Positions 1 to 7,562 of a DNA stretch of 64,000 nucleotides are shown here, in pieces (within the stretch, counting starts at the first letter, position 1; each line of letters opens with the position of its first letter). The DNA comes from Roseicitreum antarcticum (lineage in GTDB: Bacteria > Pseudomonadota > Alphaproteobacteria > Rhodobacterales > Rhodobacteraceae). A program made the translations under genes and the position numbers. A model generated the notes under the pieces. The model ran no database searches and had not been told where the DNA came from. It worked only from the letters and a program-made list of their open reading frames with translations. Where the stretch lies: positions 1 to 64,000 of the forward strand of contig NZ_CP061498.1 of the NCBI RefSeq assembly GCF_014681765.1, written 5' to 3'.

Positions 1-1
1 G

Positions 2-397
2 GCGCCGATGTGCTTCGGTTCTGCCGGGGGCCTGTCGTCATACAATCTCGCGCATGGCGCGGGCGTGCGCATGGACGGCAATGCAAACAGCGTGGTTTTT
101 GACCCTGCAAACGATCCGGCGTGGCAAGCGTTGGAAGGCACCAGGCGCGTGGATGTGGCCAGGATCAATGGCGCAGCCTCTGCCGAGTCCTGGCGAAACG
201 GGCAAGAATACGCCGGTACTCCGACCGTCCTCGGCGACATTCTTGCCGTCGCTGGGTTCGACACCCTGTTCCGCTCTGGTGGCAGCTACGGTTCCACGCG
301 CTTCTACGGCGGCGCGCTGATCCCCGCAGCCATCACCGAACCGCAGCGGCTGCTGCTGCAAACCTATCTCGCCAGCAAGGGAGGAATTTCGCTGTGA
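2..397 (+). CDS. Phage tail/fibre-type protein, C-terminal part (partial)
   Basis: The reading frame is open to the left edge of the window, so only the last ~130 residues are seen. The visible part is rich in Gly, Ser and aromatic residues and ends in an amphipathic helix (TEPQRLLLQTYLASKGG). In my knowledge this ending is common on lectin-like phage tail and fibre proteins, but no diagnostic motif is present. The assignment rests mainly on position: it is followed, with start/stop overlaps, by a run of short genes leading to an endolysin, holin candidate and spanins on the same strand. It could be another phage structural protein. Confidence 0.5.
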   Translation, partial: APMCFGSAGGLSSYNLAHGAGVRMDGNANSVVFDPANDPAWQALEGTRRVDVARINGAASAESWRNGQEYAGTPTVLGDILAVAGFDTLFRSGGSYGSTRFYGGALIPAAITEPQRLLLQTYLASKGGISL

Positions 398-815
398 GCA
401 CCCGTGTGACCGTATTTTGCCGCGCCGATCAGGTTGATGATGCCCGCGCGCTGGCTGCGTATCTCGATGATGACATCGGGGGCTGGGCACGTTCGTGCCC
501 GGCTATGTTGATGCCGAGGGCGCGGATTGTGTTGTCGCGTCTGGGCCGAAGTCGGACGCCTGGCTGGCCCGCGCGCAAGCGCCGGTCGGCGACCGGCCCG
601 TCTGGGACAGCGACCAGGTGATCAACATGACCGGCGCTGCTCGGGCGTTGGCCGCGACCGTGTTCTGGCGCCCGTTGGACGCCGAGGGCGAGGCTAACCC
701 GCTGCCGATATGGGACGGCACCCAGATAATCGCGTTGGTCGCGATGCCGCCTGATGTGGCGCTGTCGATCATGGCCACGCTGGGGGTGGTGCCAGTCGCG
801 GAGCCAGAGGCGTGA
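394..815 (+). pseudogene. Hypothetical phage protein with a -1 frame change
   Basis: A GTG start at 394 overlaps the stop of the preceding gene. The first ~28 codons read VSTRVTVFCRADQVDDAR..., then the natural continuation (LGTFVPGYVDAEGADC...) is one frame back, with the switch at the G5 run 478-482. Reading GGG twice across that run joins the two parts into one ~141-residue protein ending at 815, where the next gene starts by overlap. I do not recognise the family. Either one G has been lost (decay or base-calling) or the run is a slip site. The same kind of apparent one-base loss recurs in the next genes, so loss is the simpler reading. Confidence 0.55.
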
Positions 816-1111
816 GCCGGGGCGTGATCCAGCAGGTCGGCCATGTTGCCTATGAGGTGGCCTATGCCATCACCTCGATCCTGTCGCGGATGATCAATGC
901 GCTGCTGCGTGGCTCAATGCACCAGACAACATCAAGCCGGGCGTATGTGGAGAGCCAGCACAGCGCGGGTTGGGCGCGCGGTCGGCGGGCAATCAACGCG
1001 TTGTTCTTCTGGCAGAACGACCATTGCGCCGAGGCGTGGGCATCAGAGGTCAACAGGGCGCGCAAGGTGCTGGAGCGAAACGACGCACTTGGCGGGGCGT
1101 CGGAAACGTGA
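812..1111 (+). CDS. Small hypothetical phage protein
   Basis: This is a 99-residue frame with a GTG start overlapping the previous stop (GTGA arrangement), which argues for translational coupling within a phage late operon. The N-terminal ~35 residues are mildly hydrophobic and helical. The rest is basic and aromatic (SAGWARGRRAINALFFWQ). No domain is recognised. It sits between an unidentified phage gene and a membrane protein upstream of the endolysin. The frame is intact, unlike several neighbours. Confidence 0.55.
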   Translation: MSRGVIQQVGHVAYEVAYAITSILSRMINALLRGSMHQTTSSRAYVESQHSAGWARGRRAINALFFWQNDHCAEAWASEVNRARKVLERNDALGGASET

Positions 1112-1118
1112 GACGGAA

Positions 1119-1400
1119 ATGAACGAGGCATCAATGACAAACGGGCAATACGATGAGGTCCATGAAATAAGCAAGCGGCTGGACCGGATTATCTCAACGG
1201 GAAAGTGGGGCTTGGGGCTGGCGTTGCCGCTATTCGCCGCCGGTCTTTTCTCGCTGTGGTCGTCTCTTGGCGAGGTCGGCAATCGTGTCACGTCGCTGGA
1301 ATCATCGCGTGACAGCACGGCAGCAACGCTGAGGAGGATTGACCAAAACGTGGACGAGTTGGCGCGGTATTTGCGGGATTCAGGGAGGGTGAGACAGTGA
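1119..1400 (+). CDS. Small phage membrane protein, lysis cassette
   Basis: This 93-residue protein starts at the ATG at 1119 behind a GAGACGGA-like ribosome site. It has a polar N-terminus, one hydrophobic segment near residues 28-48 (WGLGLALPLFAAGLFSLWSS), then a heptad-like helical tail (VTSLESSRDSTAATLRRIDQ). The layout resembles XhlA/DUF2730-type proteins that sit just before phage lysins, so a role in membrane permeabilisation or lysin positioning is likely but inferred. Its stop codon overlaps the endolysin GTG start. Confidence 0.6.
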   Translation: MNEASMTNGQYDEVHEISKRLDRIISTGKWGLGLALPLFAAGLFSLWSSLGEVGNRVTSLESSRDSTAATLRRIDQNVDELARYLRDSGRVRQ

Positions 1401-2028
1401 GGGTTTCTGAGCGAGGTATTTTCGCGCTGGCGCTGCATGAGGGCGTTGTGCCTGCGCCGTATCTGGACAGCGTGAATGTCTGGACGTTTGGCATCGGCCA
1501 CACAGCAAGCGCGGGCGGGCCTGATCCTGCGGCAATGCCGCGCGGGAACCCGGTCGATATGGACGCGGCGCTGATGCAGGCGTTCGACGTGTTCCGGCGC
1601 GATCTGGCCCGGTTTGAAAAGCGCGTTAGCGACGCGGTGAAGGTGCCGCTGAAGCAGCACGAATTTGATGCGCTGGTGTCGTTCGACTTCAACACCGGGG
1701 GTATTGGACGCGCGAAGCTGACCAAGCACCTGAACGCGGGAAATCGCGCCGCCGCGACAAATGGCTTCATGGGCTGGCTTAAGCCGCCTGAAATCAAAGG
1801 TCGGCGCGAAGCTGAAATGCGACTGTTCCGCGAAGGCGTCTATCCGGCGGCACAGTGCCGGTGTTTGGCGTCACGGCCAGCAATCGCCCCAACATGCGCT
1901 CGGTGTTGCGCAGGCTGACGCAAGCTCAGGTGCTGGGCTACATGCAGAGCGCGCAACCGACAGCGCCCGCCGCACCTTCCGGGGGTTTCTGGGCATTCAT
2001 CGCCCGCTTATTTGGAGGTCGCGAATGA
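1397..2028 (+). pseudogene. GH24 phage lysozyme (endolysin), frameshifted near its end
   Basis: The first ~150 residues are a GH24 lysozyme: the catalytic Glu in ALHEGVVPAPY, the substrate-cleft segment VWTFGIGHT, and FDFNTGGIGRAKL. The expected C-terminus (TVPVFGVTASNRPNMRSVLR... to FWAFIARLFGG) is one frame back and is reached by a one-base change at about 1849. Read through, the protein is ~210 residues and ends at 2028, where the next gene's ATG overlaps the stop. As printed, the zero-frame product keeps the whole catalytic domain but gains an unrelated tail to 1918. It would cleave peptidoglycan at phage release. The last helix looks amphipathic and may contact membrane. Confidence 0.8.
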
Positions 2029-2234
2029 AACTGGTCAAAGATGCAAAGCGGGCTTGGCGCTGGTATTCTCTGCAAGCCATGACCATCGCGGCAGCTATAC
2101 AGGGCGCGTGGCTGGCATTGCCGCCTGACATGCTGAAGGCGGTGCCGGATTGGGCGGTGCAGGCGGCAACTGGCGCTCTGTTGCTGTCTGGCATCGTCGG
2201 GCGGCTGATCGACCAAGGCGGCGGCGATGAGTGA
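2025..2234 (+). CDS. DUF7940-like phage membrane protein, holin candidate
   Basis: This 69-residue protein starts at an ATG that overlaps the endolysin stop (ATGA), with a strong GGAGG ribosome site at about 2014. The N-terminus is basic and amphipathic (MKLVKDAKRAWRWYSLQA) and is followed by two short hydrophobic stretches (MTIAAAIQGAWLALP and AATGALLLSGIVGRLI). This pattern matches the small DUF7940 proteins next to endolysins in alphaproteobacterial phages. Their holin role is inferred from position, size and membrane segments and is not shown here. Confidence 0.7.
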   Translation: MKLVKDAKRAWRWYSLQAMTIAAAIQGAWLALPPDMLKAVPDWAVQAATGALLLSGIVGRLIDQGGGDE

Positions 2235-2480
2235 CCTTGTCAACATGCTATGGGGGCCGCTGGCGGGGTGCTGGCGGCTGTGCTGGCGGTCTTGGGTGTC
2301 TGGATCAACACGGCGCTAGGAAGGCGTCAGGCACGGCGCGAGGGCGCAGCAGAGCAAAGGGCGAAAGATGACAAGGAAACAATCGAGCGGGTCAAGCGTG
2401 GGCAAGCGTCTGTGCAGCGCGGGCGTGATAGCGGCGACAGTCCTGATGAGCGGTTGCGCCGGAACGACGGGAGGTGGTGA
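2227..2480 (+). pseudogene. Rz-like inner-membrane spanin, one-base frame change
   Basis: The ATG at 2227 overlaps the end of the holin candidate and opens with MSDLVNMLWGPL. A one-base change in the G4 run near 2263 moves to the frame carrying the single membrane segment GVLAAVLAVLGVWINTAL and then a charged coiled-coil tail (RRQARREGAAEQRAKDDKET). One N-terminal membrane helix plus a periplasmic coiled coil is the i-spanin (Rz) plan. The lipoprotein partner is encoded inside it in another frame, as in classical Rz/Rz1 pairs. The frame change looks like loss of one G. Confidence 0.65.
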
Positions 2481-2601
2481 CGCGGGGTGCATCACCTACG
2501 GCGCGCAACGGCTGGACATGCCGCGCGCTGAGCCGATTACGGGCGCATGGAGCGCGTGGGTGGCTGATACGGATGACGCTATGACCGGGGCTTGCCGGTG
2601 A
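2368..2601 (+). CDS. Rz1-like outer-membrane spanin lipoprotein
   Basis: This 77-residue frame overlaps the last 113 bases of the Rz-like gene out of phase. It carries a lipoprotein signal (CSAGVIAATVLMSGC) with the acylated Cys near residue 30, then a short periplasmic domain with two further Cys and a YGAQRL...ACR ending. Nested out-of-frame Rz1 genes are typical of double-membrane phage lysis. It would pair with the i-spanin to fuse inner and outer membranes after lysin action. The -3 lipobox residue is Met, which is tolerated but not ideal. Confidence 0.65.
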   Translation: MTRKQSSGSSVGKRLCSAGVIAATVLMSGCAGTTGGGDAGCITYGAQRLDMPRAEPITGAWSAWVADTDDAMTGACR

Positions 2602-2919
2602 ACGCCCGGCGGCGGAGGCTCATATACTACTGGCTAAGGGGGAGGCTGGTGGGGTTGGCCCCGCTTCGCCCCTGCTTCCGTGAATCTCGACCTTGCCGAG
2701 TGGGTGCGAAACCTGAACGAATCGGGCGGTATAGCGTGAACATGGCGATTGGATGCCCCCTCCCTAAAGGGCAGGTTTCGACGCGCGTCAAGCGTCAAGG
2801 ATTCCATGACGTCTTTAATGCCGGGCACCGCATCAAGGCAGTTCCCTTTTGTGCCGTTGAACCTGCGCGAACCTGCTTTCTGTGTCCAGACCGTGAACAC
2901 GGGCCTTTAAGACAGGGCG
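2602..2919. other. No gene seen
   Basis: This stretch lies between the end of the lysis cassette (+) and the end of a membrane-protein gene (-). The open frames here have poor codon use and no recognisable product. I see no terminator with a T-run, tRNA or repeat. Confidence 0.5.
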
Positions 2920-3678
2920 CTATTGACCAAACATCAATAGGTTGGCGGGCGGGACGATACCAACAGGGCCGGGCGCTACTGTGAGCGCTCGCATCCGGCC
3001 CAGAATTTCGTTGCCCTGTTCGAATGCGAATCCAATCAGGGGTTGTTGCTCGTCGATCTGCGCCTCAAGGCTCTGCAATTCCTCGGTCTTTTGCCGCAAG
3101 ATGCGGTAGACTGCGCCTTGGCCAGCAGTACCGGACAACTCCCCTGATCGCTCTTGTTCGGCAAGTGCCTCAAACGCTTCACGCGCGCGCCGAACTTCCC
3201 GGCCCAAAGCCTGCGCTGAAAGGGCGATGTCATGTGCTTGTTCAAGTGCTGTCTGGTAGTCCCGGACGGTGAGTTCGAGGTGCTGTTCAACTGCAGCTGA
3301 TCCCGCAAGCGCAGCTGCATTTAGCCAACTCGACATGGCGATGATTGCGAGCGAGCCTACCAGTGTAGAGACGGTCAAACCGATGAAGCCGCTAGCGCTG
3401 CGCATCGATGGTAACAAGCGCAATAGATAGCTCCAGAAGACAAAAATCCCAACGGAGACCGCAACCGAGTAGGCCACCGCAGCGAAGAAACTCATTGCGC
3501 CGGTGTCTTCGAGTAGGGAGGAGACGCCAAGATAAGTATAGATGCCTGACGCAATCGCAAGAACGCCGAGGGCCGCTGGTGTGAATGTATCGAGCCATAT
3601 GAGATGGCCTTCAAGCTCCTTGGCCGTCCGCAAGCCCTTTGTTTCTGCTTCTGTTAGGCGTCGGCCTCGGTTGGTCAT
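2920..3678 (-). CDS. Unknown membrane protein with long coiled coil
   Basis: I do not recognise this family. The start is placed at the ATG at 3678 (MTNRGRRLTEAETKG...) because the longer frame would overlap the neighbouring nuclease-like remnant. The 252-residue product has a short cytoplasmic N-terminus and then three to four hydrophobic segments (around residues 25-125: FTPAALGVLAIASGIYTYLG, FFAAVAYSVAVSVGIFVFW, GFIGLTVSTLVGSLAIIAM). A long Ala/Glu/Arg-rich helical region follows (residues ~135-235, with QALGREVRRAREAFEALAEQ) and then a hydrophobic tail. The heptad-like pattern suggests oligomerisation. It sits between two phage fragments and may be phage cargo or an islet of host DNA. Confidence 0.6.
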   Translation of the reverse strand: MTNRGRRLTEAETKGLRTAKELEGHLIWLDTFTPAALGVLAIASGIYTYLGVSSLLEDTGAMSFFAAVAYSVAVSVGIFVFWSYLLRLLPSMRSASGFIGLTVSTLVGSLAIIAMSSWLNAAALAGSAAVEQHLELTVRDYQTALEQAHDIALSAQALGREVRRAREAFEALAEQERSGELSGTAGQGAVYRILRQKTEELQSLEAQIDEQQPLIGFAFEQGNEILGRMRALTVAPGPVGIVPPANLLMFGQ

Positions 3679-3728
3679 GCATGAATCTTTCATGGATATT
3701 TTTAGCGAAAATTGGTTTGGCGCAAGCG

Positions 3729-4169
3729 TTACCGTGCTCTTGTCGGCTGAAGCGATCGATAGCGCCCGACCGAAAATTTGCGGCAATCCAAGGTATGATC
3801 ATTTGCGACGACGATGGCACCGATGTCGACAAACTGTCCATCAATCTTTATGTCTTTTATGGTGACCAAATGGCTATAGGTCCTGTCGCCATTCAGGGGG
3901 CAGGTTGTTTTCTGGCCGCTTGGATTTCTTTCCGTGGAAACTTTGGCTGCATGGCCATGTTGATTTGAGGCTTCCGGCGCATCGACACCGTGCAGACGAA
4001 CTGGCGTGCACGCAACCAAACCTGTGTTAGCGACACGAAAATAGACAATTCCGGCGATCTTTCGTGCTTGACCTGTTTTGGAGTGGAGGCACAGTGTTAT
4101 CACACAGTTCGTGGTTAAACGTTCTAACATCGCGGGTTTCTCACCGGACCAAACATGCGAATTGAGCAT
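3729..4169 (-). pseudogene. Degenerate staphylococcal-nuclease-like (SNase) remnant
   Basis: The central part reads VRLHGVDAPEASNQHGHAAK, which matches the conserved strand and Asp-Ala-Pro-Glu motif of thermonuclease-fold proteins. The end reads LDCRKFSVGRYR, close to the LDCPRFSGGRY ending of small alphaproteobacterial SNase proteins. The usual upstream VIDGDT calcium-site segment is missing and the middle is diverged. The frame is open but the protein is probably not active. The true start is unclear. Homologues are usually small secreted or periplasmic nucleases; here it lies in phage-rich DNA. Confidence 0.5.
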
Positions 4170-4289
4170 TTATCATTCATCTTTCTGAGCCTAGCGCCAA
4201 AGTATAACGCCGTCGAGCCGATTGATGGCGCCGCCAGTGACAGGGAAAACGACCCAGTTATGCGCCGTCTTGTCACATACGCATTTATA

Positions 4290-4547
4290 CTAAGAGGGTT
4301 GTCTCTGACATCTTTCTGGCACCTCCAACACCGGAAACGTGACCTCATTCGCCACGGCACCATGCTGGATTTCCACCCTGTCGGCATCGGCGCGCATTGC
4401 TGTCAGGAAATGCACTTTCGTGTTCAGCGCTACCGGTTCGCCAAGATTGGACGAGAGCGTCAGGCGATGATCGGCCCCGTCTTCAACCGCGGCATTGATG
4501 GTCCGAAACCGCAGCGCGCCGGACATTTGCAGCATGATCGGGCGACC
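4290..4547 (-). pseudogene. C-terminal fragment of the phage tail gene that follows the tape measure
   Basis: On the - strand this frame reads IGRPIMLQMSGALRFRTINA, then VHFLTAMRADADRVEI and VTFPVLEVPE. That is the kind of ending (a DADRVEI-like strand and a VLEVP terminus) expected for the ~400-residue phage protein whose N-terminal part lies immediately to the right on the opposite strand. It begins at the left inversion junction (about 4548) and has no start codon of its own. Before the inversion it would have continued the gene at 4549-5466. See the inverted segment entry. Confidence 0.6.
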
Positions 4548-5471
4548 GATGTACGCGGGGAGCGATGCAAGCCCACCAGTACTCTGGCCGTTCCCCGCGG
4601 CGCAGGAGATCACCGAGGTGCTGGAATGGCGCACCGATGTGCTGACATCGCGCGCGGGCGAGCAGCGCATCGCCCTGCGGCCCCGACCGCGGGAGATCAT
4701 CACCCTGCGCCATCGTCTGGATGCGCTGGGCATGGCGCGCGCGGCGGAACTGGCACGCGCGGGGTTTGCAGATGAATGGCAGGTACCGCTTTGGCACATG
4801 GCGCTGCAACCGGGCAGCGATCTGGCGCAAGGTGCGACGGAGATACTGATCGATACGGGCGTGTCGGATTTCCGCAGCGGCGGGCTGGCCGCGATAGCGG
4901 TGGATGGCGGGGCAGCAGCGCCGGTGGCCATTGCCAGCGTTCAGTCCGACCGGCTGACGCTGGCTGAACAGCTGGCCCTGCAACTTCCCAGCCCGACGGT
5001 GGCGGCGCGGCGGATCACGGTCGCGCCGATCCGCGCGGCCGTGTCAACCTCGGCCATCGAGATATCACGCCGCAGGCAGGGTGATGGTACGGTCACTGCC
5101 AGCTTCATGCTGCGCGATGCACCCGATCTCGCGACCCCGGTGCTGCCGACCTATCTCGGGCGCCCGGTACAAACCGACCCGAGCGTCGTGCGCCGCCCGC
5201 TCTCCGCCAGCCTGCGCCGTGCGGTCGAATACGTCGACAACGGTTTCGGGCCAGTCGTGGTCGAACCCATGCGCGATGTCTTCGAGCGTGGTGAGGCCAC
5301 CACCCTGAAAGCACAGGGCCCCACCGCGCGCTGGACGTTGCGCCGCTGGCTTTGGTCAATTCGGAGTCGACAGGCCAGCTTCTGGCTGCCGACATGGGGC
5401 AATGAGTTGCAGGTCCGCGCCGCCATGACGTCAGGATCAGCCATGATGCGGGTGGCCCCGGTTTCCACATC
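4548..5471. other. In-place inverted segment of ~0.92 kb splitting one tail gene
   Basis: The 5-base sequence GATGT at 4548-4552 and its complement ACATC at 5467-5471 bound the segment. Left of it lies the C-terminal part of a tail gene on the - strand. Inside it lies the N-terminal part on the + strand. Right of it the tape measure ends on the - strand. Turning the segment back restores tape-measure stop/ATG overlap and the order N-part then C-part. The rejoin at the inner end is one base off frame in the present sequence, so a small loss may have accompanied the event. Only a 5-base inverted repeat is visible, much shorter than a site-specific invertase site. Confidence 0.6.
4549..5466 (+). 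pseudogene. N-terminal part of the same phage tail protein, inverted
   Basis: The ATG at 4549 opens MYAGSDASPPVLWPFPAAQE, then EVLEWRTDVLTSRAGEQRIA, typical of a conserved phage tail/virion protein encoded right after the tape measure in Rhodobacteraceae prophages. The frame runs for ~306 codons (to MMRVAPVSTS) and then enters sequence antisense to the tape-measure end, so the last residues to 5604 are spurious. Orientation is opposite to the other tail genes. If the segment is turned back, its ATG falls inside the tape-measure stop (TGATG), the normal coupled arrangement. Its function is unknown beyond tail assembly. Confidence 0.65.
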
Positions 5472-6888
5472 AGGCATTCAGCGCACTCCGGTTGCGGCGG
5501 ATGACATTCAGGATTGCCCGCTCGCCGGAAGGCGTGGCGAGATAATCGCCCACTACAGATGGGTCGAGTACGTTGATGATGCGGGTCGACATGTCCGGGC
5601 CTGACGCTGGCTTGGCCGCGCCGTTCATCTCCACCCCGAGCCGCCCGTCGCGCCCGCGCCGCAGTGGCAAGATCGCCTCGGGACCGGCCTCGCCCATCAG
5701 CCCGATGCCCCGCGAGAAGGGAAACACCGCGGGCCGCTTGACGACACCGCCGCGCGCAAAGGCGGTGAGCTCTTGTCCACCAGCAAAAGCACCGCCCCTT
5801 GCAAAGCCAAAGAGGCTGCCCAGAAACCCGCCAATACCCCCACCGCCACCCCCGCCCGAGAATGCCCGCATGATCGCATTCTCGATGGGTTTGAAGGCCA
5901 ACTCGATCAGCCGGTTGGCAAGGTTCTGCGCGATCCGCGAGATCGCACTGGCGAAAGTCTCCCAGCTGAACTCACCCGATTTGAGCGCCTCCTTGATGGG
6001 ACCTGCAATATCCTCCGCCAGCCCTTGTGCGATTTCGCGCGAACGTTCCTGCGCCGCACGCACCGCATCGGCCGTGGCTTCCCATGCGCCGCGCGCCGTA
6101 TCTGCCGCCTCGCGCAGCGCCTGACCGGCACCGCGACCCGCGCCGCCTGCGCGCCCTGCCGCATCGCCCGTCGCGTCGAGGGTATCCTCCAGCTCAGCGG
6201 CTGCCGCGCGTGCGCCGACCAGCCCGGCCTCGGCTTCCAGACCGCTGGCGGCGACCACCACGCCAAAGTCGCGCACATCTTGCGTGGCCTGGCGCAGCGT
6301 GGCCGTATCGATCCGGCTCATGGCGATGGAGCCTTCCTCGCCAAAGAACTGACCGGCCACGGCCGCGCGTTCAGCTACCGGCACAAACGCCGCGATGGCT
6401 GCGTTGATCACGCCGATACGCTGATCCAGGGGCAGCGCCATCAGGCCGGTGACAGACAGGCCCAGCCGCTCGAGCGCATCGGCAGCAGGGCCGGACCCGG
6501 CGGCTGCCTGGCTGAGACGGCGCGTGAGATCCTTTGTTGCCTGCTCGATGCCCGACATCGACACGCCTGCCAGTTCGCCCGCGCGCTCCAGCACCTGCAT
6601 GCTTGCAACCGTGGTATCGAGTGAAGCGGCGAGCTTGGCTTGCGCATCAACCGTTTGCAGACCTGAGCGGATCATGGCGGTGGCCGCGGCAGCAATGGCG
6701 CCCGCTGCTGCTGCCATGGCCAGTCGCGCACGCCGTGCAAAGGCGGCCAGCCGGGCATTCGCGCCTTCCATTTCACGCGACAGCCGCCCGAAGCCGCGCG
6801 ACCCAGCCTCGCCGACACCCTCCAGCTCGGCCTTCACCTGCCGCCCGCCAGTGGCAGACAGGCGCACGGAAACGCGTTTCTCAGCCAT
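5470..6888 (-). CDS. Phage tail tape measure protein (short form)
   Basis: This 472-residue protein has a long Ala-rich helical N-terminal half, including a hydrophobic stretch near residues 55-75 (ARLAMAAAAGAIAAAATAMI). A Gly-rich hydrophobic segment (GGGGGGIGGFLGSLFGFARGG) follows. Near residue 390 is the conserved ending motif of alphaproteobacterial tape measures (SRGIGLMGEAGPEAILPLRR). It sets tail length and sits inside the tube. It is short for the family, so the virion would have a short tail or the gene has lost a central part. The start ATG overlaps the stop of the chaperone extension. The stop abuts the inversion junction. Confidence 0.85.
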   Translation of the reverse strand: MAEKRVSVRLSATGGRQVKAELEGVGEAGSRGFGRLSREMEGANARLAAFARRARLAMAAAAGAIAAAATAMIRSGLQTVDAQAKLAASLDTTVASMQVLERAGELAGVSMSGIEQATKDLTRRLSQAAAGSGPAADALERLGLSVTGLMALPLDQRIGVINAAIAAFVPVAERAAVAGQFFGEEGSIAMSRIDTATLRQATQDVRDFGVVVAASGLEAEAGLVGARAAAAELEDTLDATGDAAGRAGGAGRGAGQALREAADTARGAWEATADAVRAAQERSREIAQGLAEDIAGPIKEALKSGEFSWETFASAISRIAQNLANRLIELAFKPIENAIMRAFSGGGGGGGIGGFLGSLFGFARGGAFAGGQELTAFARGGVVKRPAVFPFSRGIGLMGEAGPEAILPLRRGRDGRLGVEMNGAAKPASGPDMSTRIINVLDPSVVGDYLATPSGERAILNVIRRNRSALNA

Positions 6889-7560
6889 CTTGTTCTGCCA
6901 TCTGTTCGTTGAGCTTGCGCACCATGACCGCCTCGATCACGGGGAGGAATTCAGCGGCAGCGCGGCGGTCTACGCCCAGCGCTTCGGCCATGGCCAGTGC
7001 GGCGCTCATGTCCCAGCCCAGCACCACGCCGGGCACGGCGCGGATCTGGCCGCCGAGCCGCCCCGAGAGATCCCAGACCTGCCAGCCCTCATGCGTGCGC
7101 GGTGCATTCAGGATTTGCGGGCAGTCTTTGCAGGCGCTGCCGCCCTCGCAGGGCGGGCACGCCGCGCAGTAGCCTTCGCCCCCGCCGTAGATCCAGTCGG
7201 CGAGGGCGCTGAGGCGTTTTTTTCCTGATCCAGCTCCAGCCCCTTAGCAACATAGCCCATCTGGAATTTCTCAAAGACCGGCCAGATGTCGAGAAGGGCT
7301 GCGATGCCCTCGGGCGTTACCGGCGTCGCGTTCCCATTGGAATCGCCCACGCCCTCCCAATCGAGGATGGCACGTTCGGCCAGCACCTTGCCGAAGATCA
7401 CCGCGATCTCGTCGTCGCTGGTACCCTCGGGCAGGCGGCGCACGGCGGGGTCGCTGCGTGCGGCCACCATGAGCGCGGTTGTCAGCGGTTCGACCCGGAC
7501 GCGGACGCCAAGACCAAGGTCGAGCCAATAGGCTTCACGGGCGAGGTTCAGTCGCAACAT
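6881..7560 (-). CDS. Tail assembly chaperone, -1 frameshifted product (GT-like)
   Basis: After the A7 run, the -1 frame stays open for ~112 codons and reads as real protein: KKRLSALADWIYGGGEGYCA, a four-Cys cluster (CAACPPCEGGSACKDC), then WQVWDLSGRLGGQIRAVPG and LGWDMSAALAMAEALGV. It stops at 6881, overlapping the tape-measure ATG. The joined product is ~226 residues. Together with the zero-frame gene this is the expected G/GT arrangement that recruits the tape measure and tube subunits. The alternative is that one A was lost from an original A8 and the gene was once a single frame. Both explain the data. Confidence 0.6.
7108..7560 (-). CDS. Tail assembly chaperone, zero-frame product (G-like)
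   Basis: The start is placed at the ATG at 7560 (MLRLNLAREAYWLDLGLGVR); upstream codons lack support. The 150-residue product has a compact N-terminal domain to about residue 112 (ending MGYVAKGLELDQEK) and then a low-complexity Ala/Arg/Pro tail. The place, between the tail tube and the tape measure, is where phages encode G/GT-type chaperones made in two lengths by frameshifting. The run of seven A on the coding strand just after the folded part is the switch point. The zero-frame tail may be real or merely out-of-frame reading. Confidence 0.6.
   Translation of the reverse strand: MLRLNLAREAYWLDLGLGVRVRVEPLTTALMVAARSDPAVRRLPEGTSDDEIAVIFGKVLAERAILDWEGVGDSNGNATPVTPEGIAALLDIWPVFEKFQMGYVAKGLELDQEKNASAPSPTGSTAGAKATARRARPARAAAPAKTARKS
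7216..7222 (-). promoter_or_regulatory. A AAA AAC slippery heptamer
   Basis: On the coding (-) strand the zero-frame codons at the switch are GAA AAA AAC, inside G-A7-C. This gives the classical X XXY YYZ slip heptamer A AAA AAC in phase, and a -1 slip re-reads AAA AAA CGC into the long downstream frame. Position, phase and downstream open frame all fit programmed -1 frameshifting. No pseudoknot was modelled. Confidence 0.5.
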
Positions 7561-7562
7561 GA

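Noticed and set aside
478-482. Programmed frameshift at the G5 run in the first phage gene
   Set aside because: There is no slippery heptamer in phase and the protein is not at a position known for frameshifting. One-base loss is simpler because neighbours show the same.
4155-4775. 206-codon + strand frame
   Set aside because: It crosses the left inversion junction and runs antisense to the tail-gene C-terminal fragment, then out of frame with the N-terminal part; no coherent protein.
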